A stretch of DNA of 64,000 nucleotides from Lactiplantibacillus nangangensis (GTDB lineage: Bacteria > Bacillota > Bacilli > Lactobacillales > Lactobacillaceae), in NCBI RefSeq assembly GCF_005405065.1, contig NZ_BJDI01000016.1, positions 1 through 64,000 on the forward strand, written 5' to 3'. Numbering within the stretch: the first letter of the stretch is position 1; the number at the start of each line of letters is the position of its first letter. A model generated the notes under the pieces. The model saw only the letters and a program-made list of their open reading frames with translations, had not been told where the DNA came from and did not search any database. The translations under genes and the position numbers were made by a program. Shown here piece after piece: positions 16,772 to 24,726 of this stretch.

Positions 16772-16990
16772 ATGACTCTGGAACAATTAGCAGCCCGTAG
16801 CGGGGTCGCTGCTGATAAAATCGCCGCTTACACGCAAGCTGGTTTATTGCCATGTAAGGATGCACATGCAACGTTTAGTGCCGACGATCAATATTGGCTA
16901 GATATGGTCAATTGCTTCTTAGAAAATGGCTCATCCGTTGAGGACTTAAAAGATTTGATGCCACTATGTGAACAGTGTGCCACCAATTAG
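16772..16990 (+). CDS. stand-alone MerR-like DNA-binding domain protein
   Basis: 72 residues that match only the winged-helix part of MerR regulators (LAARSGVAADKIAAYTQAGLLP) and then end with CEQC. It lacks the coiled coil and effector domain. It is either a small regulator that may bind a metal or redox signal through its two C-terminal cysteines, or a remnant of a longer gene. A possible SD AAAGGA is distant (about 15 nt) and AGAGA is nearer, so initiation may be weak. Confidence 0.6.
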   Translation: MTLEQLAARSGVAADKIAAYTQAGLLPCKDAHATFSADDQYWLDMVNCFLENGSSVEDLKDLMPLCEQCATN

Positions 16991-17166
16991 CCCTAAATCA
17001 GGATACTGCAATCGTGCAAACGAGTTTGATGAAAATCAAGCTCGTTTTTTGTTCACCCGGGAAATAATTGCCGCTACCAATGAAAAACTTTTTTTGCGAT
17101 AATTAAACAAAAGGGTTGCTTATGACGCCACGTCATCCCGTATAACTAGTGTTGGAGGTGAGATCT

Positions 17167-17883
17167 ATGTCACAATACACGACCGGTGAGTTAGCTAAAT
17201 TAGCGCAAGTTTCAGTACGGACGATCCAATATTATGATCAACGTCAGTTATTAATGCCCAGTGCCAAGTCTGAGGGTGGGCGACGCTTGTATAGTGTGGC
17301 CGATTTGAATCGCTTGAAGTTGATTTTATTGCTGAAGCAGTTAGGGCTTTCTTTGAAGTCGATTCAAGCGGTGTTGGCTAGTCCAGAAGCGCCGAAAGTC
17401 TTAAGACTCTTATTAGTTGAGCAAGCCAATGTCCTACAGAAGCAAGTTGATACGACGCAACAACAATTAAGTCAAATTGAACAGTTGCAACGGGGCTTGA
17501 CTGATTTAACGAACTTACCGATAAATTCAATTACCGACATAGATCAATTAATGACAAATCAACAAGGGTTATCGCGGATTCATCGACAATTGCTACTTTG
17601 GAGCATCGGCATCGATGTGATTGAGATTGGAACGCTTACTTGGGGAATCGTGAACGGTCAATGGTGGCCATTTATCATCGGTCTGGCTATCGTTGTGCTT
17701 GGTGTGGCTTGGTTAACCCATCACTATTTTCAAACGGTCAATTATGTTTGTCCAAACTGTCAAACCAGCTTTGTCCCACACTATTGGCAGGCTGTGTTTG
17801 CGCGACATACGCCTAAAACGCGCAAGCTAACTTGTCCACAGTGTCACGGTCGCTATTTCTGTGTCGAACATTATGGTCGCTAA
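17167..17883 (+). CDS. MerR-family regulator with membrane segments and a zinc ribbon
   Basis: The ATG follows GGAGGTGA. 238 residues: MerR winged helix (VSVRTIQYYDQRQLLMP) and coiled coil to about residue 125, two hydrophobic segments around 145-190, then CPNC ... CPQC, a four-cysteine zinc ribbon. It would be a membrane-bound transcription factor. Its target is unknown. It is followed by a strong terminator, so it is monocistronic. Confidence 0.8.
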   Translation: MSQYTTGELAKLAQVSVRTIQYYDQRQLLMPSAKSEGGRRLYSVADLNRLKLILLLKQLGLSLKSIQAVLASPEAPKVLRLLLVEQANVLQKQVDTTQQQLSQIEQLQRGLTDLTNLPINSITDIDQLMTNQQGLSRIHRQLLLWSIGIDVIEIGTLTWGIVNGQWWPFIIGLAIVVLGVAWLTHHYFQTVNYVCPNCQTSFVPHYWQAVFARHTPKTRKLTCPQCHGRYFCVEHYGR

Positions 17884-17884
17884 T

Positions 17885-17937
17885 TAAAAAATGCCACCGC
17901 ATTAGTCGTTGATGAACTAACGTGGTGGCATTTTTGA
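17885..17937. terminator. bidirectional terminator
   Basis: Stem AAAAAATGCCACC(G) with GGTGGCATTTTT, between the membrane MerR gene and the convergent DUF4811 gene. Confidence 0.8.
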
Positions 17938-17954
17938 GTCCTTCAAGTGAAGAC

Positions 17955-18674
17955 TTATTTAGCTTGTTTAACGGTTTTGATCATGCTTTGCATGGCGCTA
18001 GCTTGATATTGCGCTGCAGCTTGTTTTTCGAGTTGGGCTAACTGGGCTTGAGTCATGCTTGGATTCTTCATCATAGCGGCCTTGACCGTATTTTGAACAT
18101 AAGCCTTGGCACGAGCCTTTAAAGTTGCCGACTGTTGCTTAGCAAGCTTGTTAAGTTGTTTGGCTTGCGCCGTGCTGAGCACGACCCAAGTCTTCTTAAC
18201 ATAGAATGTATTGGTCCGTTTAATCAATTGCTTGTCATTGTTGGCGATACCAAACCAGAACTTGGCTGTCCCACTCTGATACGTCCAGCGGGTAGTCTTC
18301 GTGACCAGCTTGGTTGAACCAGTCGTCGTTTTGACTTGGTTAGCCGTTTTGACGCTGGCAGTTGTGGTACTAGGCTTCTTTTGATCAGCGGTGGTCTTAT
18401 AAATGTAGACGCGATGCTGGTCAGCGGTCCCAACGGATTGATACAAGAGCATGTCGAGTTGCGAGGACCCCGCCGACTTCAACGCGACAGTTTTAGTTGT
18501 GGTTACTTTTTGCATGCCAAAGTGTTGGCTGTCATTCATGACAATGAGCGCTAATGACGCGATTAAAGCAATGCCAAACAAGCCAGTTAAGCTATATTTG
18601 ACCCATGACCCTGACATGTAAACAGCGGTTAAAAACAAGGCGATGGCACTAATTATTAGTAAAACGATAGTCAT
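17955..18674 (-). CDS. DUF4811-type membrane protein
   Basis: 239 residues: two membrane segments within the first 50 residues, then an extracytoplasmic region rich in Thr, Lys and Gln. Proteins of this type are usually encoded next to multidrug MFS pumps in lactobacilli. Its start overlaps the stop of the MFS gene (TAATG), so the two are translationally coupled, and it may be an accessory part of the pump. No enzymatic motif is visible. Confidence 0.75.
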   Translation of the reverse strand: MTIVLLIISAIALFLTAVYMSGSWVKYSLTGLFGIALIASLALIVMNDSQHFGMQKVTTTKTVALKSAGSSQLDMLLYQSVGTADQHRVYIYKTTADQKKPSTTTASVKTANQVKTTTGSTKLVTKTTRWTYQSGTAKFWFGIANNDKQLIKRTNTFYVKKTWVVLSTAQAKQLNKLAKQQSATLKARAKAYVQNTVKAAMMKNPSMTQAQLAQLEKQAAAQYQASAMQSMIKTVKQAK

Positions 18675-20146
18675 TAGGCGTCAACCTCCTTTTTGGGTAA
18701 TTTCGTTGAGTGCGTCTTGTCTTGCATGAAGAAGGCGACGATTAATCCAACGACACAGAAGGCGACAGCGACGTAAAATGCGGCATGGTAGCCGTTCAAC
18801 GTGGCATTAAAATACTTATCTTGATAGGCTAAAGGATTGCTCTTGAGTAATGACTTAGCAGGAGCTTGCGAAGTAGTGACGTTTGATAACACAGAGGTCA
18901 AAATCGCAGTTCCAATTGAACTGGCAATTTGACGAACCGTATTGTTGACCGCGGTCCCATGACCCATCATATCTAGTGGTAAAGCATTCATCCCAGCGGT
19001 TGTTGCTGGCATCATAACCATCGAAATCCCGAACATCCGGATGGCGTATAAGACGACGATGTAGATGGTTGGTGTAGTACGAGTGATGAACATGAACGGC
19101 ACGGTCCCGGCAGTTAGGAGAAACATACCTAAAATTGCTAAACGCTTTGCCCCAAAGCGGTCAAAGGCTTGTCCGGTAATTGGGCTCATGATCCCCATCA
19201 TCAAAGCTCCAGCTAACAATGTTAAGCCAGAATTAAAGGCTGAGAAGCCATGAATAATTTGTAAGTAGAGCGGAATAACCATTTCGGCGCCGACCATGGC
19301 CATGTTAGTCACGGAGCTCAGTACGGCGGCGATGGTAAAGCGAACATGCTTGAAGACGCGGAAATCCAAGAAAGGTTTTTCCATGGTTAATTGACGCCAA
19401 ACGAATAAAATGATCCCGATGACCCCAATGGCTAACATGACTAAGACTTTGGTTGATGTCCAGCCATCATCACCGACAGATGAGAAGCCATAAAGTAAGC
19501 TCCCAAAGCCTAAAGTTGATAAGGCCAAGGAAAGAAAGTCGAGTTTAGGCTTCGACGTTTCCAAAACGTCCGCCATAAAGAAGAAACCTGCAATTAACAC
19601 GACGGCGACGATTGGAATGATCATCCCAAACAAATCACGCCAGCTCATGTTATCGATGACCCAGCCGGAAAGGGTCGGGCCAATTGCCGGCGCTAGGCCG
19701 ATAACGATTCCGGCCATCCCCATGGCAGCCCCACGTTTATCAGCGGGAAAAATTGTTAACATAATCGTTTGTAACAGTGGCATCGTGACCCCGACGCCGA
19801 CCGCTTGAATCAGGCGGCCTGTCAGTAATAATTGAAAATTAGGCGCTGTAAAACAAATAATGGTCCCAATTTCAAAAATAGTCATGGCAGATAGGTATAA
19901 CCACTTGGTACTAAAACGGGTACTTAACCAAGCACTTACTGGAATCATGATCCCATTGACCAACAAAAAGCCGGTCGTTAACCATTGTACAGTTGAAGTT
20001 GTAATCGTGAAGGCCTTCATCAAAGTTGGAAAGGCGGTCGTTAAAATCGTTTGATTCAGGACGGTACAGAACGTCCCAATGAGTAAAATGGCAATTAGTA
20101 AGCCACGTTTGTATGGTTTACCATTGGTATCTAAAGCAGTTGACAA
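18674..20146 (-). CDS. MFS multidrug efflux transporter, DHA2 (14-helix, EmrB/QacA) family
   Basis: 490 residues with 14 predicted membrane segments. Motif A-like WLSTRFSTKWLY lies after helix 2 and the antiporter motif C region (GLAPAIGPTLSGWVID) in helix 5, so it is a proton-drug antiporter. It is divergent from a MerR regulator and has its own strong promoter, suggesting drug-induced expression. Substrates cannot be told from sequence. Confidence 0.88.
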   Translation of the reverse strand: MSTALDTNGKPYKRGLLIAILLIGTFCTVLNQTILTTAFPTLMKAFTITTSTVQWLTTGFLLVNGIMIPVSAWLSTRFSTKWLYLSAMTIFEIGTIICFTAPNFQLLLTGRLIQAVGVGVTMPLLQTIMLTIFPADKRGAAMGMAGIVIGLAPAIGPTLSGWVIDNMSWRDLFGMIIPIVAVVLIAGFFFMADVLETSKPKLDFLSLALSTLGFGSLLYGFSSVGDDGWTSTKVLVMLAIGVIGIILFVWRQLTMEKPFLDFRVFKHVRFTIAAVLSSVTNMAMVGAEMVIPLYLQIIHGFSAFNSGLTLLAGALMMGIMSPITGQAFDRFGAKRLAILGMFLLTAGTVPFMFITRTTPTIYIVVLYAIRMFGISMVMMPATTAGMNALPLDMMGHGTAVNNTVRQIASSIGTAILTSVLSNVTTSQAPAKSLLKSNPLAYQDKYFNATLNGYHAAFYVAVAFCVVGLIVAFFMQDKTHSTKLPKKEVDA

Positions 20147-20181
20147 GTGAACCCCTTCTCTCTAAAAAAACTACGCTGTCT

Positions 20182-20210
20182 AATATAATCGGATTTTATA
20201 CTTTTGTCAA
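20182..20210 (-). promoter_or_regulatory. promoter of the MFS operon
   Basis: On the minus strand TTGACA, 17 nt, TATATT. It lies immediately next to the divergent MerR promoter, so one bound regulator could affect both. Confidence 0.75.
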
Positions 20211-20215
20211 CAAAC

Positions 20216-20242
20216 TTGACATTAATATCAAAGAATATATAC
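20216..20242 (+). promoter_or_regulatory. promoter of the divergent MerR gene
   Basis: TTGACA at 20216-20221, 16 nt, TATACT. The regulator starts at 20277. Confidence 0.65.
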
Positions 20243-20276
20243 TGAATATTGTAAATTGAAGAAAAGAGGCCGCCAA

Positions 20277-20729
20277 GTGAACAATCAGAATGCAGCATTT
20301 TTTAAAAATTTAAAAGCGCAAGTGAATAAGCATCAATTCACAGTTGGTATTAGTGATCTTGCTAAGACGACTGGCGTTTCACAGACCCAATTACGTTATT
20401 GGGAACAAAAAGGGTACATTCATAGTCAAAAAGTTACCGAAAAAAATACCGTTCATCGTTTTTCTTATGGCACGTTAATGCGGGTTCATTTCATTAAAGC
20501 AATGTTAGATGAGGGATTCACCTTAGCTGCGGCCGCACAACGAGCGACGGAGCAAAGCACGCAGATGGAAATGATGCGAATTTTTGCCACCAACGCGTTT
20601 CAAGGTGTTGAGGAGCGGGATGGTCATCATATGATCAATCTGGGCTATTTTGATGAAGCCCATACGCAGAATTTATATGTTTATATTATTGGAAATGAAC
20701 CTCATTATCGGGTCTATCCGAAAAAATAA
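20277..20729 (+). CDS. MerR-family regulator, probable controller of the MFS pump
   Basis: The GTG start (VNNQNAAFF) follows AAAGAGG; a TTG at 20256 is the other candidate. About 150 residues, with the winged helix in the middle of the N-terminal half (TTGVSQTQLRYWEQKGYI) and a helical dimer region. The C-terminal part is short and not similar to a known drug-binding domain. Divergent orientation and shared promoter DNA suggest that it regulates the MFS-DUF4811 operon. Confidence 0.8.
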   Translation: MNNQNAAFFKNLKAQVNKHQFTVGISDLAKTTGVSQTQLRYWEQKGYIHSQKVTEKNTVHRFSYGTLMRVHFIKAMLDEGFTLAAAAQRATEQSTQMEMMRIFATNAFQGVEERDGHHMINLGYFDEAHTQNLYVYIIGNEPHYRVYPKK

Positions 20730-20879
20730 CTGAACCGTTGCTGGCTTCTAGCTTGTGAAACCGGTTAATTAATGGTAGATTTAAGTCGGTAAGTATCGGT
20801 AAGTCATGCGGACAACAAGTTTCCCACTCGTCAATCGATCTTATGGCTGGATTGACCGTTGTCATGTTGGTCGTGTTTT

Positions 20880-21067
20880 GAAGTTTAACTTTGCAAAGAG
20901 ATTTACAACAGAGCGCGAAACTAGCGCTGAGAGATGCCTGGATTAGTCCAGGTAGTGATCGTGCATAAAACAACGTGTAATTGAATCTAGAAGTAGTTTT
21001 CAATTGTCCGGTGATGATACTTACTAGTAGGGCCCAAGTGCTGTGGGAAAGCTTGGGTCTTTTTTTA
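20880..21067 (+). ncRNA. candidate small RNA or untranslated transcript ending in a terminator
   Basis: Two hairpins (AGCGC/GCGCT near 20913 and CCTGG/CCAGG near 20939) are followed by a strong terminator (GACCCAAG/CTTGGGTC with seven T, about 21030-21067). No supported ORF or T-box core is present. The start is a guess. The 789-nt gap 20730-21518 holds only this and the tandem repeats. Confidence 0.35.
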
Positions 21068-21147
21068 TTGCAAGAGTGTGAGGTCAACCGGGTTGCTTCC
21101 GAGCATAGCCTAGCCATCAGTATCATGCGGATTTTGCATGGTGCTGG

Positions 21148-21360
21148 TGGCGTAGCTAAGCGAAGGACGCAGGTTGACCGAACACGTTTCGGCTATCTAG
21201 GTCCGAGTGGTTGCTTAACCGGGATAAGCGGAGCCCGCAGTCGAATTTTACACGTTTCGACTATTTAGGTAGAAAGAGTGGTTAACTGGCGTAGCTAAGC
21301 GGCCGACGCCCGTTGGCTGAGTATGTTTTGACTATCAAAGTAGCCCTCTTTCGCCGACCG
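21148..21360 (+). repeat. three tandem imperfect units of about 66-74 bp
   Basis: Units at 21148-21220, 21221-21286 and 21287-21360. Each has a small hairpin around TAAGCG (arms GCGT/ACGC, CGGG/CCCG and GGCGT/ACGCC), then a segment around ACACGTTTCG (ATGTTTTG in unit 3) and a CTAT motif followed by TTAGGT-like sequence. The arms change in pairs between units, suggesting selection on folding. Not recognised. Confidence 0.6.
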
Positions 21361-21518
21361 GCTATAATTGCAATAGTCGCAACTTATGGGCCAAATTGGT
21401 CATTCATGACCATAACCATCATTACTTTAAGATGTCGTACTTAACCAAAAAAGCCCACCTTCAAGCTGTGAAGGCGGGTTAACTGTCTAGTCTGATTGAA
21501 GCCTACAAGGCAATCAAG

Positions 21519-22076
21519 TTAGTCAACACGTTCGATTTTACCAACGGCAATCGGCAAGGTGACGTGTGTGGAGTAATGTCCAACTGCACCAGCAACTGTA
21601 TCTGGCAGGGAAACATCGTCGGTGACACCATGGACGTAAATGACGCGCTTATCTAATTCAAGTTCGCTGTCGTTAAAGGTGGCTTTGAAATTTGCTGTCA
21701 ATTCTTTTAGTGGCACGACCTTAGTGTAAGCAAAGTAGCCGTTAGCATTCGCCACTGGATAGTCGTCGTTAGGAATGTTCATTTTGTGTGGTGCAGCGTC
21801 CAAAGGAACCATCGTCGTACCCGAAACAGCTCCGGTTTCGGGCAAATCAACGAAGCCATCTTGATTAACATCTTGTGCCATCGTGGCAATGGCAGCTGGC
21901 CGACCATCCGGAAAGCCGTGGAAATGTTCCCAATGTTGGGCATTAGCGGGTGTGTCGAATAGTTCCAAGTTAATCGTTAAGCTTTCTCCGTTGATTACTA
22001 ATAAAGCACTGCCATGTGCTGCAGTCCCAATTTTTTCAGCATTTAGTGGTACGATCTTTGCACGATAGATTTTCAT
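21519..22076 (-). CDS. unrecognised cytosolic protein with an EF-hand-like loop
   Basis: 185 residues, no signal peptide and no membrane segment. A calcium-loop-like stretch DVNQDGFVDLPE lies at about residues 70-81, and HFHGFPDGRP at about 51-60. The C-terminal half is beta-rich in character. I do not recognise the family with confidence; a faint resemblance to CHRD-type domains (HGF after a His) is not enough for a call. It is divergent from the Crp/Fnr gene and shares with it a perfect FNR-type box, so it is probably under that regulator. Confidence 0.65.
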   Translation of the reverse strand: MKIYRAKIVPLNAEKIGTAAHGSALLVINGESLTINLELFDTPANAQHWEHFHGFPDGRPAAIATMAQDVNQDGFVDLPETGAVSGTTMVPLDAAPHKMNIPNDDYPVANANGYFAYTKVVPLKELTANFKATFNDSELELDKRVIYVHGVTDDVSLPDTVAGAVGHYSTHVTLPIAVGKIERVD

Positions 22077-22135
22077 AAGTCATTGCCTCCGTTAAGTTGA
22101 TATCGTTAGTGTATACTATAGTTGCAGCCGAAAAA

Positions 22136-22149
22136 TTGATAATTATCAA
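22136..22149. promoter_or_regulatory. perfect FNR/FLP-type operator
   Basis: TTGATAATTATCAA fits TTGAT-N4-ATCAA without mismatch. It lies 14 nt before the ATG of the Crp/Fnr gene and about 40 nt upstream of the likely start of the leftward gene (minus-strand -10 TATAGT or TATACA at 22110-22120). That position suits activation of the leftward gene and repression of the regulator. Confidence 0.75.
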
Positions 22150-22163
22150 GAAAAGAGTGGAAA

Positions 22164-22814
22164 ATGACACATTCTGCAATTAAATGTGTGCAAGGCGCAC
22201 CAATCTTTAAAGGCTTAGCCGCAGCAGATATTGCTGAGCTAGCTCAAATCTCGGTCCATCAGGAATTAGTTAAACGCGGTCAGCTTTTATATCAGCCACT
22301 GACCCCGTTAAAACGGATGATGATCGTGGATCAAGGTCGGGTGAAAGTTTATCAGTTGGATGAAAATGGTAAGGAAAAAGTATTGTACATGTTACGGGCG
22401 GGGGCAATCGATAGTGAAGCGGCCCTCTTTACACAGCATCAACATTATAATTATGCCGAAGCTGCTGAGGATAGCTTAGTTTGTTCAATTAGTCGGGATG
22501 ACTTTCAGGCGTTGATTCACCGAGTGCCCCAAGTCGCCATTAACTTGCTCAATGTGTTAGGTGATCGGTTGACTGCGTTAGAGTCCGTGAGTGCTTTGAC
22601 TGGTAATTTAAAATCGAAGAATCGAATTTTAGTTTATTTACAACAGCTCTGTGAACAACAACAACAAAATCCGTTCACATTACCGGAAAAGAAGAAAGAA
22701 TTGGCGAGTTATTTAGGCATTACGCCAGAAACGTTGAGTCGGCAACTAGCGCAGTTGGGACAAGAGGGGGTACTCAAAATTGACGGCCGTCAAATCACGT
22801 TAATCGAAAAATGA
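22164..22814 (+). CDS. Crp/Fnr-family regulator, FLP-like
   Basis: 216 residues: cyclic-nucleotide-type beta barrel (about 15-130), dimer helix, and a C-terminal winged helix with the recognition segment ITPETLSRQLAQL. E. coli FNR has a cluster of N-terminal cysteines for an Fe-S centre; here there is only Cys8, plus Cys107. FLP of Lactobacillus casei is known to use a cysteine pair at comparable positions as a thiol-disulphide switch. Redox sensing without Fe-S is therefore likely. It probably regulates itself and the divergent gene. Confidence 0.85.
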   Translation: MTHSAIKCVQGAPIFKGLAAADIAELAQISVHQELVKRGQLLYQPLTPLKRMMIVDQGRVKVYQLDENGKEKVLYMLRAGAIDSEAALFTQHQHYNYAEAAEDSLVCSISRDDFQALIHRVPQVAINLLNVLGDRLTALESVSALTGNLKSKNRILVYLQQLCEQQQQNPFTLPEKKKELASYLGITPETLSRQLAQLGQEGVLKIDGRQITLIEK

Positions 22815-22863
22815 GGCCAGTGCAGTTGCACCGACCTCATCGTCTGAGTTTAATAGTGGTTGT

Positions 22864-23208
22864 TTATGATTTCGCAACTTGCGCGAAGTGTCCAGCATAC
22901 CATTCGTCCCAATTGACGGCTGGATTGCCGCTCTCAAAGTACTTTTGATCCAAGCGGTCAATTAAGGTTAGGTAGTCTTGATAGGAAAAGTCAACACTAT
23001 CGGTGAGACGTTGATCCTTAGTCATGAAACGTGACAGGTTTAAATGTTCATTAATGTCAGTCATATAGTTGACGACATCATAATTGGACATTAGCTCAAG
23101 ATTGTTGGCATCAAAAAGCTGTTGATAAAATTTGGCAAAGCTTTCAACAGCTTTATGTTGCAAGCTATCATTAAGTTGGGTAATGGATAATTGAGCATCA
23201 TCATTCAC
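22864..23208 (-). CDS. hypothetical acidic helical protein
   Basis: 114 residues, acidic, predicted mostly helical, with several Tyr and Asp and no cysteine. No signal peptide or membrane segment. A GGAGG-like sequence precedes the start codon. I do not recognise it. It is convergent with the Crp/Fnr gene and separated from it by a weak hairpin. Confidence 0.6.
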   Translation of the reverse strand: MNDDAQLSITQLNDSLQHKAVESFAKFYQQLFDANNLELMSNYDVVNYMTDINEHLNLSRFMTKDQRLTDSVDFSYQDYLTLIDRLDQKYFESGNPAVNWDEWYAGHFAQVAKS

Positions 23209-23442
23209 GATGCGGTTCCTCCTTAGGTTTGAAGCACGGTCCGAAAAAAATAAATTTTAAAACGGCTATGACCCGTAAGTCACAGTTTTGCGCTACAATT
23301 TAATTATGGCACGATTACCGTGGCTTTTCAAAGAATTGTCAAAATTAGCGCCACTTAATTAACGAGTGGTAAAAAAATTGTAAATGGTGTACGATACATT
23401 AATTAAGCAGACAGAAAAATTTAGTTGAGGTGAAGTAAATTC

Positions 23443-24090
23443 ATGACCCCCATGAAGGAAGATTACTTGAAAATTATTTTCGAACTTGGTGGTACGAAGA
23501 AAAAGGTGTCGAATAAGCAAATTGCACTTAGCTTAGACATCGCAGCCGGCTCCGTGACGGAAATGGTTGGTAAATTAGTGCAAGATGGTTTGGCTAAACA
23601 CACGCCTTACGCTGGCATCTCATTAACTGCTGAAGGGATTCGGTATGCGGAGACATTGGTCCGGAAGCATCGTATCTGGGAAGACTTTTTGGTTGATAAG
23701 TTAAATTATGATTTGCCAGATGTGCATTCCGAAGCAGAAGTTTTGGAACATGTGACGAGTGAACGCTTGGTGGATTCACTGGAGTCTTACTTAGGTCACC
23801 CAACGCATTGTCCACATGGTGGCGCGATTCCGGATAAGGATGGTCACTATACGGAAGACAGCCATACTGCGCTAGCCGATACCGAAGATGGTACGGTGGT
23901 TTCAATCGAACGGTTTATTGATAATCATGATTTATTACTTTACTTACATGATATTGCTTTGAAAATTGGGCAATCAGTTAAAGTCATCAAACATGATCCG
24001 TTTGAGGGTCCGGTGACGATCGAGGTTCAAACGACCGGCCAACAAATTCCGGTTAGCTACAAAGCGGCTCATAACATCTTTGTTAAATAG
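23443..24090 (+). CDS. DtxR/MntR-family metal-dependent regulator
   Basis: 215 residues: N-terminal winged helix (AAGSVTEMVGKLVQDGL), a dimerisation and metal-binding domain with the family pattern RKHRIWEDFL and HPTHCPHGGAIP, and a C-terminal FeoA/SH3-like domain. Such proteins use Mn(II) or Fe(II) as co-repressor; the length and three domains fit the longer members. GAGGTGA precedes the ATG. No metal transporter gene adjoins it, so its targets must lie elsewhere. Confidence 0.88.
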   Translation: MTPMKEDYLKIIFELGGTKKKVSNKQIALSLDIAAGSVTEMVGKLVQDGLAKHTPYAGISLTAEGIRYAETLVRKHRIWEDFLVDKLNYDLPDVHSEAEVLEHVTSERLVDSLESYLGHPTHCPHGGAIPDKDGHYTEDSHTALADTEDGTVVSIERFIDNHDLLLYLHDIALKIGQSVKVIKHDPFEGPVTIEVQTTGQQIPVSYKAAHNIFVK

Positions 24091-24346
24091 ACCGTTATGT
24101 TTGAAAATCGATTAACGAAATGTGGCGATGGCTCACTGATTTTTCGGAATTCTTAATCGTTTGATAAAAGAATTTTGGAAATCCACGTGATTCGCTATCC
24201 TTTTCAAAGACAATATGCTACAATTACTCTTGTAGCTTGGTTAGGTAATTTTGGTCAGATCGTTTCAATAAACTATCCCCATTTGCACCGAATCATGATT
24301 TACATTAATTTATATGTGCAAAAAAGCACTAGGAGGATTTTTTATT

Positions 24347-24547
24347 ATGGAACATGGAACAGTTAAATGGTTTAACGCCGATAAAGGTTTTGGTTTTATC
24401 ACTCGCGAAAACGGTAGCGATGTATTCGTACATTTCTCAGCTATCCAAGAAGACGGCTTCAAGACTCTTGAAGAAGGCCAAGCTGTATCATTCGACGTTG
24501 AAGAAAGCGATCGTGGCCCACAAGCAGTTAACGTTACTAAAGACTAA
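24347..24547 (+). CDS. cspC: cold-shock protein
   Basis: 66 residues, the usual length, with both RNA-binding motifs KGFGFI and VFVHF. It binds single-stranded RNA or DNA and loosens mRNA structure. AGGAGG precedes the ATG. A 256-nt gap upstream with no ORF probably contains a long leader, as in other csp genes; a -10 TACAAT lies near 24219. The letter in the symbol rests on my memory of the L. plantarum gene order and is less certain than the family. Confidence 0.9.
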   Translation: MEHGTVKWFNADKGFGFITRENGSDVFVHFSAIQEDGFKTLEEGQAVSFDVEESDRGPQAVNVTKD

Positions 24548-24593
24548 TTAACGGCTTAAAAGGCTTTTCTCTAACTTGTTAGAGAAACTTCAA

Positions 24594-24633
24594 AGACCGG
24601 TTATGGAGGGAAACTTCCATGGCCGGTTTTTTT
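24594..24633 (+). terminator. terminator after the cold-shock gene
   Basis: Imperfect stem ACCGGTTATGGAG with CTTCCATGGCCGGT and seven T. A weaker hairpin (TTTCTCTAAC/GTTAGAGAAA) lies just before it. Confidence 0.75.
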
Positions 24634-24726
24634 CGTCGTTTTTGAAGATAAAGGTGGCCGTGGCGCTGAATTTAGCTTAAAGTTAGGCTATTGAGAAATT
24701 GAGACGACGATGAAGGGGCTGCTGAA

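Noticed and set aside
21028-21067. T-box or other amino acid leader
   Set aside because: No GGGTGGNACCGCG core and no gene downstream in that direction.
20686-21126. 146-residue leftward ORF
   Set aside because: Overlaps the end of the MerR gene, runs through the terminator and hairpins, has no ribosome site and an odd composition rich in Ser, Thr and Cys.
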